Source of the DNA: Selaginella moellendorffii
Lineage: Eukaryota; Streptophyta; Lycopodiopsida; Selaginellales; Selaginellaceae
Assembly (NCBI RefSeq): GCF_000143415.4
Contig: NW_003314265.1
Location: 1,570,446 to 1,634,445, forward strand
Direction: 5' to 3'
DNA length: 64,000 bases
Below the pieces are notes generated by a model. It had not been told where the DNA came from, searched no databases, and saw only the letters and a program-made list of their open reading frames with translations. Of this stretch, positions 12,695-24,373 are shown piece by piece. The first letter of the stretch is position 1, and each line of letters starts with the position of its first letter. Position numbers and translations under genes: made by a program.

Positions 12695-14270
12695 ATGTCA
12701 GATCAGAATCCCTGCACGACGCCGAGCTGCGCGCCCCAGCTCAAGTTCTACCAGGCCTTCACATTCGCGACGCCGATAATCTTCACGCTCGTGCTGCTGC
12801 TGCTCTTTTGCGTCCTCTATGTGCGGCGGCGCCAGACCGCCAGGGCCGTGTCGCAGCTCCGCGCCCAGTTCTTCGCGAGAGGGATCTTCTCCGCGGTAAG
12901 GAAGGGAAATGCGAGAGGAGAGGATTGGATTGGTTGGAGCGAGGCCTTTTTTCCATTCTTCCTTTGCTTTTTTGGTTTTGTTCTCTTGTTTGCTAGACAA
13001 GAGTTCTTGGTTTCTCCTTCGGCCTTTCTAAGCGCGTTTGTTTTGCAGTGGCCAGTCGACCATGGATTAACCAAGTCCTTTCGAGCGACGCTACCGACCA
13101 TCGTTTTTGACGAGAGCTTTGCGGCCAGCAGGGAAGATAACCAGTAAGTATCTCGTTTGAAATCCACCTCCTAGGTTTGACTTTACTGCCACGAGTTTTT
13201 TCTTTTTTCTTCGGCACTGTTCCATCTGCCTTGCATAGAGTTGCGTGCGCTGTTCCTAGTGACTGACAGTGGTGTCTTGCGAGCTCTGATTCCAGTGATT
13301 CCAATCTCCTAGATCTTTTTTTTTTTTTTTTTGTGGCTCGAGTGAGAATTTTACTGTTTTGTGCATGAAAGGCTTGCGTCTCTTGTGGATGTTGCTTTTG
13401 CGGGTAGAGCTTGAGTCTACAGGGTTCTTCTGTTGCTCTTCTCGTGGCTCTAAACTTTTCATACGGGTTTTCCGTGTGATGCCCCTTTTGCAGCCATCCT
13501 AGACTGTGTTCTCGTGGTATCATAGTTCAGCCCATCTGCATGTTCCACAGGGGGTTGTCTCCAAATCCCACAACATTTTTTGTGCTCCTGCGCATGTTTG
13601 ATTCAAAGTTTTCTCACCCAATCGCTAACATCTCTTCTACAGTTTTTGTATTGTTTGATTTTCAACCTGATATGTTTTTTCTCTTTGGATTCGCATTTGA
13701 CGAGCTCGTGATCACTAACATCTCGTCTTTTTTTTTTTTGTTTTCTCTAGGTGCGCAGTCTGCTTGTCAGACTACCAGCCCGGCGAAAAGCTGCAGCAAC
13801 TTCCAGTGTGTGACCACATCTTCCACGTCGAGTGCATAGATGAGTGGCTTGCAAACAACTCAACTTGCCCGATCTGCCGTGGCTCGTTGCATCACGGGAA
13901 GCTGGTCCCTATGGAAAGTCTTGGAGGCCAAGTGGATCCTCACGGTCAGGACAGGGGCCACACGGCAGTGACTATAACAGGGTGCGAGTCAAGCAACAGG
14001 AATGGATCGACTAGCAGCAGCAGTAGCGGAACTAGTGGCAGTGGTAATGGATCTCAGGTCACCGAAGTGACTACTACCGCTGGAACTACCGCTGGAGTAG
14101 ACCACTTACCAGACAAGGCCGCTGCTAAACAAGACAATCTACCAGGCAAGGCTACTGAAACTCAAGCTCAAGAACAAGAAGTTATGGAAGGTCCGAGCCA
14201 CAGAAGTATTTCTTCGATGGAGGAAGCCGTGAAAGACAGTGCTGAGCACACAATCCAGATCGAGCGCTGA
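12695..14270 (+). CDS. RING-H2 membrane E3 ligase (ATL-like)
   Basis: Three exons, join of 12695-12895, 13049-13143, 13751-14270; 271 aa. Residues about 19-43 form one transmembrane helix (TFATPIIFTLVLLLLFCVLY), followed by basic residues. The RING-H2 finger starts at the third exon: CAVCLSDYQPGEKLQQLPVC, then DHIFHVEC, then CPIC, with spacing C-x2-C-x15-C-x-H-x2-H-x2-C-x10-C-x2-C. The C-terminal 130 residues are Ser/Thr/Gly-rich and disordered. It would act as a membrane-bound ubiquitin ligase recruiting E2 enzymes. There is no obvious GLD motif, so it is ATL-like rather than a certain ATL. The second intron (607 nt) is unusually long here. Confidence 0.88.
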
Positions 14271-15301
14271 GAGCTCCTTGCTTCTTCGTTCACACTTTTT
14301 TCTCCTCTCTCCTTTTTTTTTCTTTTTTTCTTTTTTTTCTTATTTTGATCGCAGGAAGAGCTCACTAAAAGCTCACCTCCAACTCCTGGTGGATGGAAAA
14401 ATATCGTCTGTACTATGAGAGTAAGCACAAGAGGGAGCCAAAGTTTCGCCACAATACCTTTGTATTCTTTCCCAAGTGCTCCCCCATTTTCTTTCAATGT
14501 AAAGCTTGTGTAAAACAGAATAACAATATATCAAATCTTGTTTTTTAGGGTCCAAAGCTACTTTTGCTCAACACTCATAAAGTTTGTGTAAAACACCACA
14601 GTAAAGAATAGCAAAATCAATCAACCTCCTGCTTGTGATTGATCTTGTGATTGATCGACGTGATTAAATCTTTTGCTACTCCCAATGATGTTTGGTTATA
14701 AAAGAAGGGGGCACAAAACAAGGAAGAACACGTTTGATATTCCCAAAGCTTTGTCTATTCTTTCTTTGTAATGTTGGGTTTGGGTGATTTGATGCTGGAA
14801 AAATACTAAACAGGTCCCTCGCATTTGGAGCGCCCAAATCCTCTCCATACATTCCATCTTTTAATCCGACAAGGCTATGTTCCTCCTTCCGTACGTTCCC
14901 TCTCGGACGACTTGTCAAACTGCCGTCCGTGCAGTCACGGCCCGCCACATGGCAGGCACCCAAGCCCCGGGCATTGCGGGCCGTCGGATGTGACGCCCTG
15001 GAGGAACTGGAGGAGCGCATCCGACGGCTGACGCGGCCTTGTTTCGAGGCACGAAGGAGGATTGAAAGTGTCGACCTCTCAAATACTGTTGCTCGCTATA
15101 TATCCTTGCAGCGTCGAGTTTGTTTTGTTCCGATCGATCGTCCAGTATAAATTCCCGTTTGATCCCGTTGCCTTGAGCTCCATTCGCGGCCGAGGAGTTG
15201 TACTACCAACGGAAGAACTTTGCTCGAGCGATCCAAGCTGGTGTCCTGTCTCTCGCATTCTTATCGTCGTGTGAGATCGTAGATCCTTGCTTTTAACGTC
15301 A
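14271..15301. other. Intergenic and CLE promoter
   Basis: About 1 kb between the RING-H2 stop and the CLE start. It opens with a long T/C tract (likely 3' UTR). TATA-like sequences occur near 15096 (gctatatatcc) and 15147 (tataaattccc) upstream of the CLE gene. Open frames here show no domain. Confidence 0.4.
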
Positions 15302-15659
15302 ATGGATCAATCCGCAATGCGTGCGCGCCTCCTACTTGTCCTTGTGATCATCTTCTCTGCTGCTACGCTTGGAGCGGCAAGACTGGTTCCTCCAGGTACT
15401 TGATCGAGCTCTTTCTTTCTCTACCTGCTTGATCCAATGCTGCTCACACTGCTTTTCCTTTTCTGATCTCCTGTTCCCAGCTGACCATCGTCTCCACTAT
15501 TTTCCGTCCGGACCCCCTGCCTCGACCATTGCTGCTTTGAGTGATGCTGAATTCCGGAGGATGCTTCACGAGGTGCCGTCGGGTCCCAATCCCGTCGGCA
15601 ACATGTTGCCCGGGAGGTACTTAGTCCGACGGTCTCCTCCAGAGCTCGGGTTCCCGTGA
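15302..15659 (+). CDS. CLE peptide precursor, TDIF (CLE41/44) type
   Basis: Two exons, join of 15302-15395 and 15481-15659, giving a 90-aa secreted precursor. Residues about 6-26 are a signal peptide (MRARLLLVLVIIFSAATLGA). The CLE motif is HEVPSGPNPVGN at residues 61-72. It matches the H-type tracheary element differentiation inhibitory factor class, which begins HEVPSGPNP, rather than the R-type CLV3 class. It is preceded by RRML, a plausible processing site, and followed by an 18-residue C-terminal extension, which many CLE precursors lack. TDIF peptides are perceived by PXY-type LRR kinases and control vascular stem cells in seed plants. Prolines 64, 67 and 69 are positions usually hydroxylated or glycosylated. 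Confidence 0.9.
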
Positions 15660-16456
15660 AAGAGAGATAGGATCACGTTAGCTTTTTGGTTTCAATCTTG
15701 AGTTGTCCATACCGAGAAATTTTTTGCTATGTCACGACGGGAGAGCGGACTCTCCTTCCTTAATTCGACGCTTTAGAAACTGTTGAGCTCATGGTTTGGA
15801 TCCAGATCTGCGGAGCACGAAGAAAAGCTGTTCATCATTCGTGTGCATGGCTAGCAACACAAAAGCATAATGACAGACGCTCTTACCAACAGGATCGAGC
15901 CAACACTGCACGCGCGGATGCATGCATGATGCATGGACCTGATATCCGAGCTCATTCAATGCGACAAGCAAAAGACGCATCTTGCAAGGACAGATCCAAC
16001 CATGCATAGCCTGGAATGAACCAGCAAACACACACAGTCGCTTTGGACTACTACAAGACGCTCTGACTCAAAGCTATACGGTAAAGAACATGCTCAAACA
16101 AGTGCGACCAGACTGAAATGATTCCTGTGTACTTTCTGAGTACCTTCAATTCAGCAGCCAGCACTGTAGCAAAAGGCCAACCGCAACGATGTTGCCAAAA
16201 GCACAAATCTCAATCTTGTACTTAACACGCTCGCACACGCAATAGAAACGAGTGACCAAATAGGCTCTTTGCATTGTCGTCCTGCTGTTGATATCAAAAG
16301 TAGCTGTCACTGAAAGCAAGAGATCGACGTGCCAAGTGAAATGATCATACCTGGTGGATTTGAATACTCAAATCCCTTGATCTTTGAACAATATAACAGT
16401 CTCGGGAATACCTCTTGGCATGGTAACCTTTCGTTAAGTTTTATTCGCAAAAACTG
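15660..16456. other. Intergenic between CLE and MON1 3' ends
   Basis: About 800 bp between convergent genes. No coding pattern, repeat or RNA gene is recognisable. Confidence 0.4.
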
Positions 16457-18862
16457 TCACCAGTTAAATGAAGTTGCACCTAGCAAAAACACTTCACTTT
16501 CTAGATTTCGAAGCCATTGACAGACGAGGTTCGAAACTCTGATGGCCGCACTCTGCGTTACACAGAATGTTACAGAGCACGAAAACCAACCGAGCTTTAC
16601 CTTCTCTGCCAAGGGATCAAAAGCCGCGTAGAGCTCAAAATCGGACGTTCTCCAGTACATCAGCACTGCAAGCACAAATGTGACAGCTACTTTAATATTT
16701 ACAGAACGGAACAGACCATAGTTCTCGTCTCTCCTGTACTGCATCTTGTGATGACCCCCGTTTTCGTCATGCATAGAGAAATGGATGCGTTGGTACGCTC
16801 TAAACAACCTGAGGCCATTGAAAGCTAGTCAGAACAGCAACTGTAAACTTCTACGTACTTTTTCTGGGCTGCGTATGTATGCAACGGCGGTGTAAACTCG
16901 GAAGCAACATACTGATCGAGATAGGTACTCCTGTATAGAAAGTGCCAAAGGCCTGCTGGACCCCCCAAAAGCGTCTTGGTATTCTCACGAACGACATCTG
17001 GCTTCCTCGCAGTAAATCCGTTCTGTGAGTCTAAAGACAGATCTTTCACACGTAAGCCCCCTCGTTCCACTGAACGACTCATCTCGCCTAGAACTCGAGA
17101 CTTCTTCAATATCATCTCAGCTCGCGCTCTGAAAGGCTCATTAGACTCATAAACCATAACATAATCCCTTCACAAACCTGCAATCTTTCAAATGATAGAA
17201 GCTATCCAAGGATGTTGAAATCAGCACAAGATAAACGCTCTCCTGCAGGAACATCATGACATAGTATCTAGATCCCATTGTCAGGCAGTACTTACAGTAA
17301 GGTACTGAACATACGCATACACAAACGCATTCGGATTATAGTGTGGCAGACATACTGGAGAAAAGGACTCTGTTGTTCTGCAGAATGGTGAATATCAGCA
17401 AGCAACGCCAGTATATGTAAGATTACCGGAATGAATCCGACGACGAAACAAAGTTGGAAAGAAGGAACAGGTCGTCCGGGTGAAGAGAAGCCTTGCGAGG
17501 TCCCACCATGTTGATGACCTGAAAATGGAGATTACAACCGCAATAAGACAGAGCGTACGACCTTATATCCCGACATCAGAAGTGCAAACAGCACGCCGGA
17601 TTCTGCAATATCTTGTAATGCGGCTCCTGCGGTCTGCCTCGCAGCATATGGCAGTGGCAAGCAGGCATACGCATGGAGGAATACAGTAAAGTTCCTGAAC
17701 ACGAACAGCGAATCAATCAGCTTTCTTCACCTTTTACGATGCACCTTACCAATTAAATGAGTGCACCAAGGACGAAAGCACGATGTCCGTTCCTCCCAAC
17801 AAGGTCTTCATATCAAAGGTGGCATGCTTCGCGAAACATCTTTCCACAGCTTTCGTGAGGATGAGAAAAAGCTAAGCTTGTACCCGGTTAGTGGCAACAG
17901 TATCGTCAAGGAAGCATACCTGGCCATGAAGGAGCTCTAACTGACGTTTCATAGCCTGATACGGCTCCTCCGTGGAATTAATCGATACAAGGTACAGCGG
18001 TCCTTTTACTAGAAAAACGATCTGCAAGCAAATCACTTGAAGTAAACCCTTCAGAAAAACAAACCAACCTGATGATTTCCAGCACGCACCAGTTGCAGGC
18101 AATCTCCGCTGTAAATCCAAAGAATCAAAATGAAGGAAAAGAAGAAAAAAAGTCATGGAATGTACCTAGTTATTACAAACGACATGATTGCCTGTAGTGT
18201 TGCGGAGAAGCCAGCCAACTTGTGCTCATCTCCATATCTAAACAATGGAGATCAAGAACAGCGTAGCAACAGAGAAAAACCACACCTGGAGTATATAGGC
18301 TTTCCGGCATTGCTGAGAACAAAGAAGTGCTTCTTGTGTTTACGCCATGACTCGCTGCTATCATCCTGTGCCAGAAAAAAAAAATTTAAATTGAGAGAGT
18401 GCAAAGAGAAACAAAGGATGAATTCTCACTTCGTCTGCATGTCTCTTTCCAGGGACCCAGCTATTTCCATCATGTGAAACACGACGCGCCATCTCCTCTC
18501 CTCCAGCACCATTTGTTCCAGAAGATTCCCCAGACGAGCTGCGATTTGGATTTCCGTCACTCTGACCCTTGGCAATGGAAATCTCATTCAGGCCTCGCGA
18601 TAGCTCCTCGTCTTCCTTGTTTTCCATCGCCTGCTTGGCCTCGCCGTCTGCGAGGACGCAAGAAATGCGTGAATTCGAACAAAATCTCGGTAGCATCCGA
18701 TAGCCAAAGCCCTAGAGAATCGATTCCTGTCCAGGAAAGATTACCTGAGGATCCGGGCTCCTGCACCGATTCCGACGTATCGATGGAGCCCTGATCACTG
18801 GCGGCATCCGCGATCTCCTTCCCGGAGCTGCTGGAGCTGGCGCCATTTCCAGATCGCTCCAT
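16457..18862 (-). CDS. MON1: MON1 (SAND) vacuolar fusion protein
   Basis: Fifteen exons, join of 16457-16552, 16601-16665, 16717-16808, 16859-17128, 17178-17242, 17296-17377, 17427-17518, 17562-17694, 17750-17871, 17920-18021, 18069-18108, 18166-18237, 18286-18365, 18430-18647, 18745-18862; 548 aa. Longin-type blocks are [53 protein letters not shown] and [16 protein letters not shown]; the C-terminus reads [16 protein letters not shown] and [20 protein letters not shown]1 with CCZ1 is the exchange factor that loads Rab7 on late endosomes and drives fusion with the vacuole. The first 110 residues are acidic, Ser-rich and disordered. It is head-to-head with C1D, 93 bp between start codons. Confidence 0.95.
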
Positions 18863-18955
18863 TTCCACGCAAAGAAGAACCTAAAGGTAAAGAGCCGAAG
18901 GGTTTTAAATCGCAAGAACTTGGAAGCCCTAACCCTGGAGGTTTTAGAGGAGACG
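18863..18955. promoter_or_regulatory. Very short bidirectional promoter, MON1 / C1D
   Basis: Only 93 bp separate the two ATGs. It contains gccctaaccctgg, a partial telo-box. Both leaders and the core promoter elements must overlap or lie inside the neighbouring first exons. Confidence 0.6.
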
Positions 18956-19792
18956 ATGGCGGCCCCTATCCCGGAGGAAGTGATGGAGGGCGTGAGCGGC
19001 ATGGACGGTCGATTGGAGCGGCTGGAGCAGCACATGAAGAAGCTCTTGAATTCCTGGTCGCCGGATGCATTGGCGCTGCTGGCGCCGGCGGATCGCGCCT
19101 CGGCCTACATGGCCGTGTCCAAGGCGCTCAATGCCGTCTATTGCTGTAAGTGTGCTCTTCGCGAAATCGCGCATTCTCTTCATTCCATTTGCAAGATTTT
19201 CTCCTTTGCGGCAGTGCTCTTGAGGACGCGGGGAGAATGCCCGGAGGATCATCCCGTGAAATCCGAGCTGGTTGGTTCTATCTCTATCTTCTTTTCTTTC
19301 TTCCTTGTGATCGCCCTCTATATGTTTTGCAGGACAGAGTGAATCTCTACGACGAGAAGGTCCAGTACGCCTGCGATAGAAGCAAAGGCGAGGCTTTGTC
19401 TATGAAACTTTGCGTGCTACGTTGTGTTCTTATCGCTCCTTGCAGCCCCGCGACCAACGTTGAGCTTGGACGTCAAGGCCGCGAATCGCTTCATCGAGCA
19501 CGCGATTCCTGATCTCACAGAAGGTGACATATACAGAATAGCTAGAGAAGACTTCGCTTCTCACTCGCGTTCGCTGTTCTTCGTTCGTTCAGAACAAAAG
19601 CTCCTCGTGAGAGAAGCTGGAATGAGGACGACGACGAAGAAGAACAACCGGCCGCAACCCGATCACTCCTCCAGCAAGAGGCTCAAGTCTGGCGAATCGG
19701 TGGCGGACGCAGCAGCAGCGTTTCTGGCCGTGGCCAGCAAAGAGATTGGCCTCGCAGGAAACGAAGCCTCCATTGACAAAGCAGCAACTTAA
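18956..19792 (+). CDS. C1D / Rrp47-Lrp1 family exosome cofactor
   Basis: Five exons, join of 18956-19145, 19215-19270, 19333-19387, 19446-19523, 19593-19792; 192 aa. The Sas10/C1D domain runs from the start to about residue 105: RLERLEQHMKKLLNS, DRASAYMAVSKALNAVY, PEDHPVKSEL, and RVNLYDEKVQYACDR. The middle reads LSLDVKAANRFIEHAIP and the tail is basic (TTTKKNNRPQP). C1D/Rrp47 proteins bind the nuclear exosome subunit Rrp6 and act in 3' processing of rRNA and snoRNA. The intron after the third exon has a GC donor (AAAG then gcgagg), needed to keep phase; other introns are GT-AG. Confidence 0.85.
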
Positions 19793-20714
19793 CTCCGAAG
19801 CGAGAGAGAGAGAGAGCGCGCGCTCGAGAAACTCTGATAGCTCCAGGCTTTTCTCCGAGGGGAAGCCAGAGTTCTAACGCGAGAGAAGCGAGTTTCACGG
19901 TGGTGGAGACCGAGCCATGAATCGAAACTCCACACGTCACAGAATGGAATTCTGGTTGTGAAGCTATTGAGGTGGCGATGGGATTGGATCAATCCTTCAA
20001 GCAAGTTTGTTTTTTCATTCTCGTCGGTACAGTTGCTACAAGATGAGGCTAGTCACTGTGGATGGGGACCGAGGCAAGTATAGTTGGATGCGTACACTTG
20101 CTACAAGATGAGGCTAGGCGCTGAAACAATTGATTGGGCAGAAGGGTGGCGATGGGATTGGATCAACCCTCAAGCTATTAGTTTTTTCGTTCTCGTCGGT
20201 GGACTTCAAATCTCACTTGTTGCTTGCTCGATCTTCTCTTTCCTTCCATTATCTCAATCCATTCATTTTTGCCTATAAACCATGCTCATCCTTGCCTCTA
20301 TTGGGTAGGCAACAAAACTTGTCAAAGTTGGCAGAAAATAATATCATGAATCTCACAGCAAAATGGACGAGAATCTTCCGGCTATTTGGATGGCCTCAGA
20401 TTCTTTTGACATTTTTGGAGGGGCCAGCAGCAGCAGCAGCGCCCACCGAAAGGTGGCGGATTTTTTTCTGTTCTGGGCTTGTCGGCACAACGACACGCGT
20501 CATGCGTTACGTGTCCTTTCCTCGCCACGCGGTGGCTCGCCAAGGGGACGAGTGGCACTTGCCAACTGTATATGTCCGCTAGTTTGTGAGGTTTAGCTCA
20601 TCCACTCTCTTAAAATTGCAGGGCGCAGCGGGATAGCGAAAGGCAAAGAGAGAGTCTCGAGAGAGAAAAGAGAGAGATCGTCGGTGATTCTAAGCGAATT
20701 TGTGGTTGATCGGA
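19793..20714. other. Intergenic with CVNH relics and a direct repeat
   Basis: Besides the C1D 3' end and LTI65-like promoter, this 920-bp stretch holds an imperfect direct repeat of about 60 bp (from about 19973 and from about 20144, both starting ggtggcgatgggattggatc and ending tctcgtcggt) and CVNH-derived fragments listed separately. Confidence 0.6.
20027..20120 (+). pseudogene. Cyanovirin-N-homology gene relics
   Basis: From 20029 the DNA reads acagttgctacaagatgagg and continues with a frame giving CYKMRLVTVDGDRGKY, nearly the same as CYKMRLVIVDADEGKY in the CVNH gene at 23047-23495 but on the opposite strand. A second shorter copy (cttgctacaagatgaggcta, from about 20096) gives TCYKMRLG. 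There is no open reading frame of CVNH length around them, so they are remnants or fragments moved by duplication. Confidence 0.7.
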
Positions 20715-22825
20715 ATGCAGTCGCAGGCGTATCCATCGGGCGAGCAGGGCGGGGATTACATGAAGATGACACCCGGTAAGCAGAGGAAAGCAAGAATTTC
20801 TCGCTAGATTTTTGTTCTCACCCTCTTTCTCTCTCGATCCATCCAGGCGAGCAAGAGGCTGAGTCTCCGCACTCTCAGGAGGGCGATCACAAGAAGAAAT
20901 CCGTTGTGGGCAAGGTCAAGGACAAGGCGAAAAAGCTCACTGGCAAGATCAAGGGAAAGTCCAAGAAGCGTAAGGAGGGGCAGGGAGACGATGTCGAGGG
21001 CGCCGGCGGCGACACTAGTAGCAGCAGCAGCGAGGGCGAGCAGGGAGACGATACTCCTCGCTATGATCAGGTAACTTGGAAGGAAATTGGGTGATATTTT
21101 TCGATGGATCCATCGAATTGCTGATGATTTGTTTTGGCCTGGCAGGAACAGCAGCAAACGGGATACCAGGGAGCTGCCGCTACTCCAGAGGCTCGCCATG
21201 GTAAAGCTTTGTTCGTCCTTTTCCATTGTTTATAGAATTAAGTTGGTGATGAGATTCATTGCGTGTTTTTCTAGAGGGTGCTGTTCATGGTGGCGAACAT
21301 GATTTCCAATCCAGAGAACTTGATCTCGGCCCAGAGAAGAAGGAAAGTGGTGGTCTTTTGAGCGGCGGAGTGCATGGCCAGGCCGATCCAAGTGCTCCTG
21401 CTCCTGGATCCGAGTGGCCTCGCAGCGATGATGAGCCTCGCTCGGCGACTAGCGAAGCTCCATCATGGGACGAAACTAAGAAGAGGCAAGAGGAAGTTCC
21501 GGCCGCTCATGGTCAGTAACTCATGAGAAACCAACTTGGGGATACATATTTCTGACTCGAGCTTTTTTGTTCTTCAGGTCAAGAATCGTCCGGACTTTCG
21601 TCAGGATTGGAGTCTAGCGGCTTTGAAAGCAAGCCTCGAGGAGAATCTGATTCCCTCGGAACGGATTCGTCTTCTCTTGCGGCTGGAGCTCTAGCCGGGA
21701 AGACGGAGGAGAAGATTCCCGAGAGTATTATGAAGCCATCAGCGTCACAGGACGAGGCCAAGCCTGTCGTGGACGGCGTGGACAGCAGCGGCAGTGATCT
21801 CTTGTCATCCGAAGTCGTCGATAAGTCGCCAAGCGACAAGGTTTGTGAAACTGTCAACTTTTCAAGACTTATTAACGTTTGCTCCAGGTTGATACCGAAG
21901 TTCCATCGGATCCGCAGCTCAAAACCAGTGACTCGCAGAAGGGCTGGATGCAGAGAGCTTCCGAGAGCGTCTTCTCGGTGAAGAACGCTCTCATGGGATC
22001 GCCCAAGGCATCCACAACGGACACTACCTCTCCCACGGCTCCAACGGGTGTCACGGAAGGTACCGGACAGGATTCCAAAACTTGGACAGAAAAGGCTCGA
22101 GATGCCGCAGTCTCTGCAAAGGATACAGTCAGCAGCAAGCTACCTTCGAGCACAGGGCCGACGGACGTACCAGCCTCGGGACAAACCACCGAGCAAACCG
22201 AGTCCGCCACTGGTACCACCCCGAGCGTCACTTCCCGGGCGATGGACTCGGCTACTGCTGTCAAGGACACCGTTGCTTCGAAGCTGGGATACGGTGGAAT
22301 CGGTGCTCAGACGGCCCAGACTACTCCCGCGAGTGACGTCGATTCGACAACGCAGGCTCCTCAGTCCGGTATAACGCAGAAGGTGATAGGCGCGAAGGAT
22401 GCGGTCGCTGCGAAACTTGGCTACGGTGCCGGTGCTGGAACCGAGACCGAAACAGGTGCTGGCGAGGGCAAGAACACGAAGCTTTTCACTCCGGACGAGC
22501 ACGACACGGCTTTGTCGCAGAAGATCACTGACATGTTGACCCTGGGTGGCGGATCGAAGAACACTGGATCTCCATCTCCACAGGCAACTACGCCGGAGGC
22601 TACACCAGCGAGTCCGGGTGCTACAAGCCAACAGGGAAAAGGTGTTATGGACAAAGTAACCGGTGTCATGGGATCGTTCCTAGGCAAGAAGCAACCGGAC
22701 GAGAAAACATCCTCGGGTAACTTGCAATACTAAGCTTGGTTTTATTCTCTTCCCTGGAGCTAACTTTTGTGAAACTATTTTCAGAAGCTACAAAGGACAC
22801 TGTGATGAGCGACGCTACTGCCTAA
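20715..22825 (+). CDS. LTI65/RD29-like stress-responsive protein (CAP160 family)
   Basis: Seven exons, join of 20715-20775, 20847-21070, 21146-21200, 21275-21511, 21578-21840, 21888-22716, 22785-22825; about 569 aa. It is hydrophilic and rich in Ser, Gly, Thr, Glu and Lys. An N-terminal lysine block (VVGKVKDKAKKLTGKIKGK) matches the LTI65/LTI78 start, and the C-terminal half repeats AVSAKDTVSSKL, TAVKDTVASKLGYGG and VIGAKDAVAAKLGYGAG, like the SAKNAVASKLGY repeats of LTI65/CAP160, then ends near KVTGVMGSFLGKK. These late-embryogenesis-like proteins accumulate under ABA, drought and cold. Reading through the last intron would instead stop at 22733 (…GNLQY, 561 aa); the spliced end is preferred because the 68-nt intron has good signals and keeps phase. 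Confidence 0.8.
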
Positions 22826-23046
22826 GCAAGTGAAAGATGCAAATAACGGATGTACGTAATTCTTATGCTTTGTGACGTCTTGTAGATACCGTTTAGCGAT
22901 AATAAAAAACTATTTAAGCGAACTTCCTTTATAGTTGGCCTTTACCATAAAAACAATTGACAATTGCTTTGCTTTGCCCGAAGCCCTGCTCTTTGCTTGC
23001 ATTTTACTCAAGCTTTGCTTTGTATTTTTTTAATTTGTGAAAAAAA

Positions 23047-23495
23047 TTATTTCTCACACCACTGAAGGTTACCATTGACGTTTGTTATTTTAGTATCTAG
23101 AGGGAAAGTTGTCCAGTGCAATTGAGAATCATATCCCCGGCACCATCCTGCAAGATCCACATACTTGCCTTCGTCGGCATCAACTATGACTAGCCTCATC
23201 TTGTAGCAACTGTACACAAAGCCTCCACCAGGGACAAGGTCCGAATCCTTGTTGCTAAGGTGGTAGTTGAGATTTATGAATGTCCTCTTTGGCCAGCCAT
23301 ATCCCCACTCGCAACGGGCATTCAAAACACCTCCCAATGGTTCGTAGGAGAAAGTGGGGCAATTTATCGGGAATGGTACACAGCCAGCCTGATTAAATTA
23401 TGAGTTTCAGCTATATATGGATATATGGATAGAGTATCACACACCTTGGAATGTGGTACACTCAAAAGCAGGAGGACTGTTGCAATCCAGATCAT
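23047..23495 (-). CDS. Secreted cyanovirin-N-homology (CVNH) protein
   Basis: Two exons, join of 23047-23388 and 23445-23495; 130 aa. Exon 1 is a signal peptide (MIWIATVLLLLSVPHSK) and the 57-nt intron is phase 0. The mature part has the two-fold CVNH pattern: a first repeat with GGVLNARCEWGYGW and FINLNYHLSNKDSDL, and a second with SCYKMRLV, YVDLAGWCRGYDSQ and FPLDTKITNVNGNLQW. Each carries a Cys and an aromatic/IxLNxxIxNxdGxLxW segment as in CVNH lectins, which bind mannose-rich glycans. CVNH domains are known from cyanobacteria, fungi and a fern; a role in defence is inference. The gene lies in AT-rich DNA with a related copy about 1.3 kb away. Confidence 0.72.
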
Positions 23496-24373
23496 TTTAT
23501 GTCAAATAGCTTCGCAAATCTCTTAAATATACAAGTATATTCTGTTATGTTTTTTATTTTATTATAGTATATTAATATTTCTTTAATAAAAAAGTAACGG
23601 GGCACGTCCGAATTGACAAAAATTTATAAGTGTTTAACAATTTTTTATTTTTTAGAGTTCTATAAAATTTGTATGCTTTTTGTTATGATAGAATTTATTT
23701 TCTAATTAAATTTCAATTCCTTTTTTCAAACAATATTATAAAAATAAGAAAATAAAATATCAAATAATTTTTCAAGAAAATAAAAAATATATTTAACAAT
23801 AAAATTAAATTATAAATAATTATGAATTTTAGATATCTAGTAAATAAAATGTGAAAAATATAATATAACTCATGAACTCAAAATGTTTCTTTTTCTTAAT
23901 GAATATTAGAAATTTGAGTATGAATAATTATCATTAAAAAGGTTTTAAAACTAGAGGTAAAATGATTTGATATTATTCAAGAGTTCATTTTGGCCTCTAA
24001 GCTTTTAATTAGGTAACTAAATCATAATTATATTTTAATCAATTATTAGATTTCCACAATTTAAAAAATAAATAATGGGATTTAATTCTAAAACAAAAAA
24101 AATTATATATATGCATATTATATATTACTGATATACATTTGATCATGTCCAATCATACTCCTAAACACTTGGGGATGTATAGTAAATATAAACTAACAAT
24201 CATTTTGATGAACAATATTGCTGCCTAAGCAAGCCAGAAAGAAATAATTGTGTATATTTGTAATAACAAATTATTTAAGTAAACTTTGTTATTCAGCCAA
24301 AAATTTGTAATTATCATAAAAACAATTTCCTTTGCCTTATCTAATCATTTCACTCAAGCTAATTTGTAATATT
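23496..24373. other. AT-rich spacer between the two CVNH copies
   Basis: About 880 bp of strongly AT-rich sequence with many A and T runs and no coding pattern. It begins just upstream of the first CVNH start codon and separates the two copies. Confidence 0.7.
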
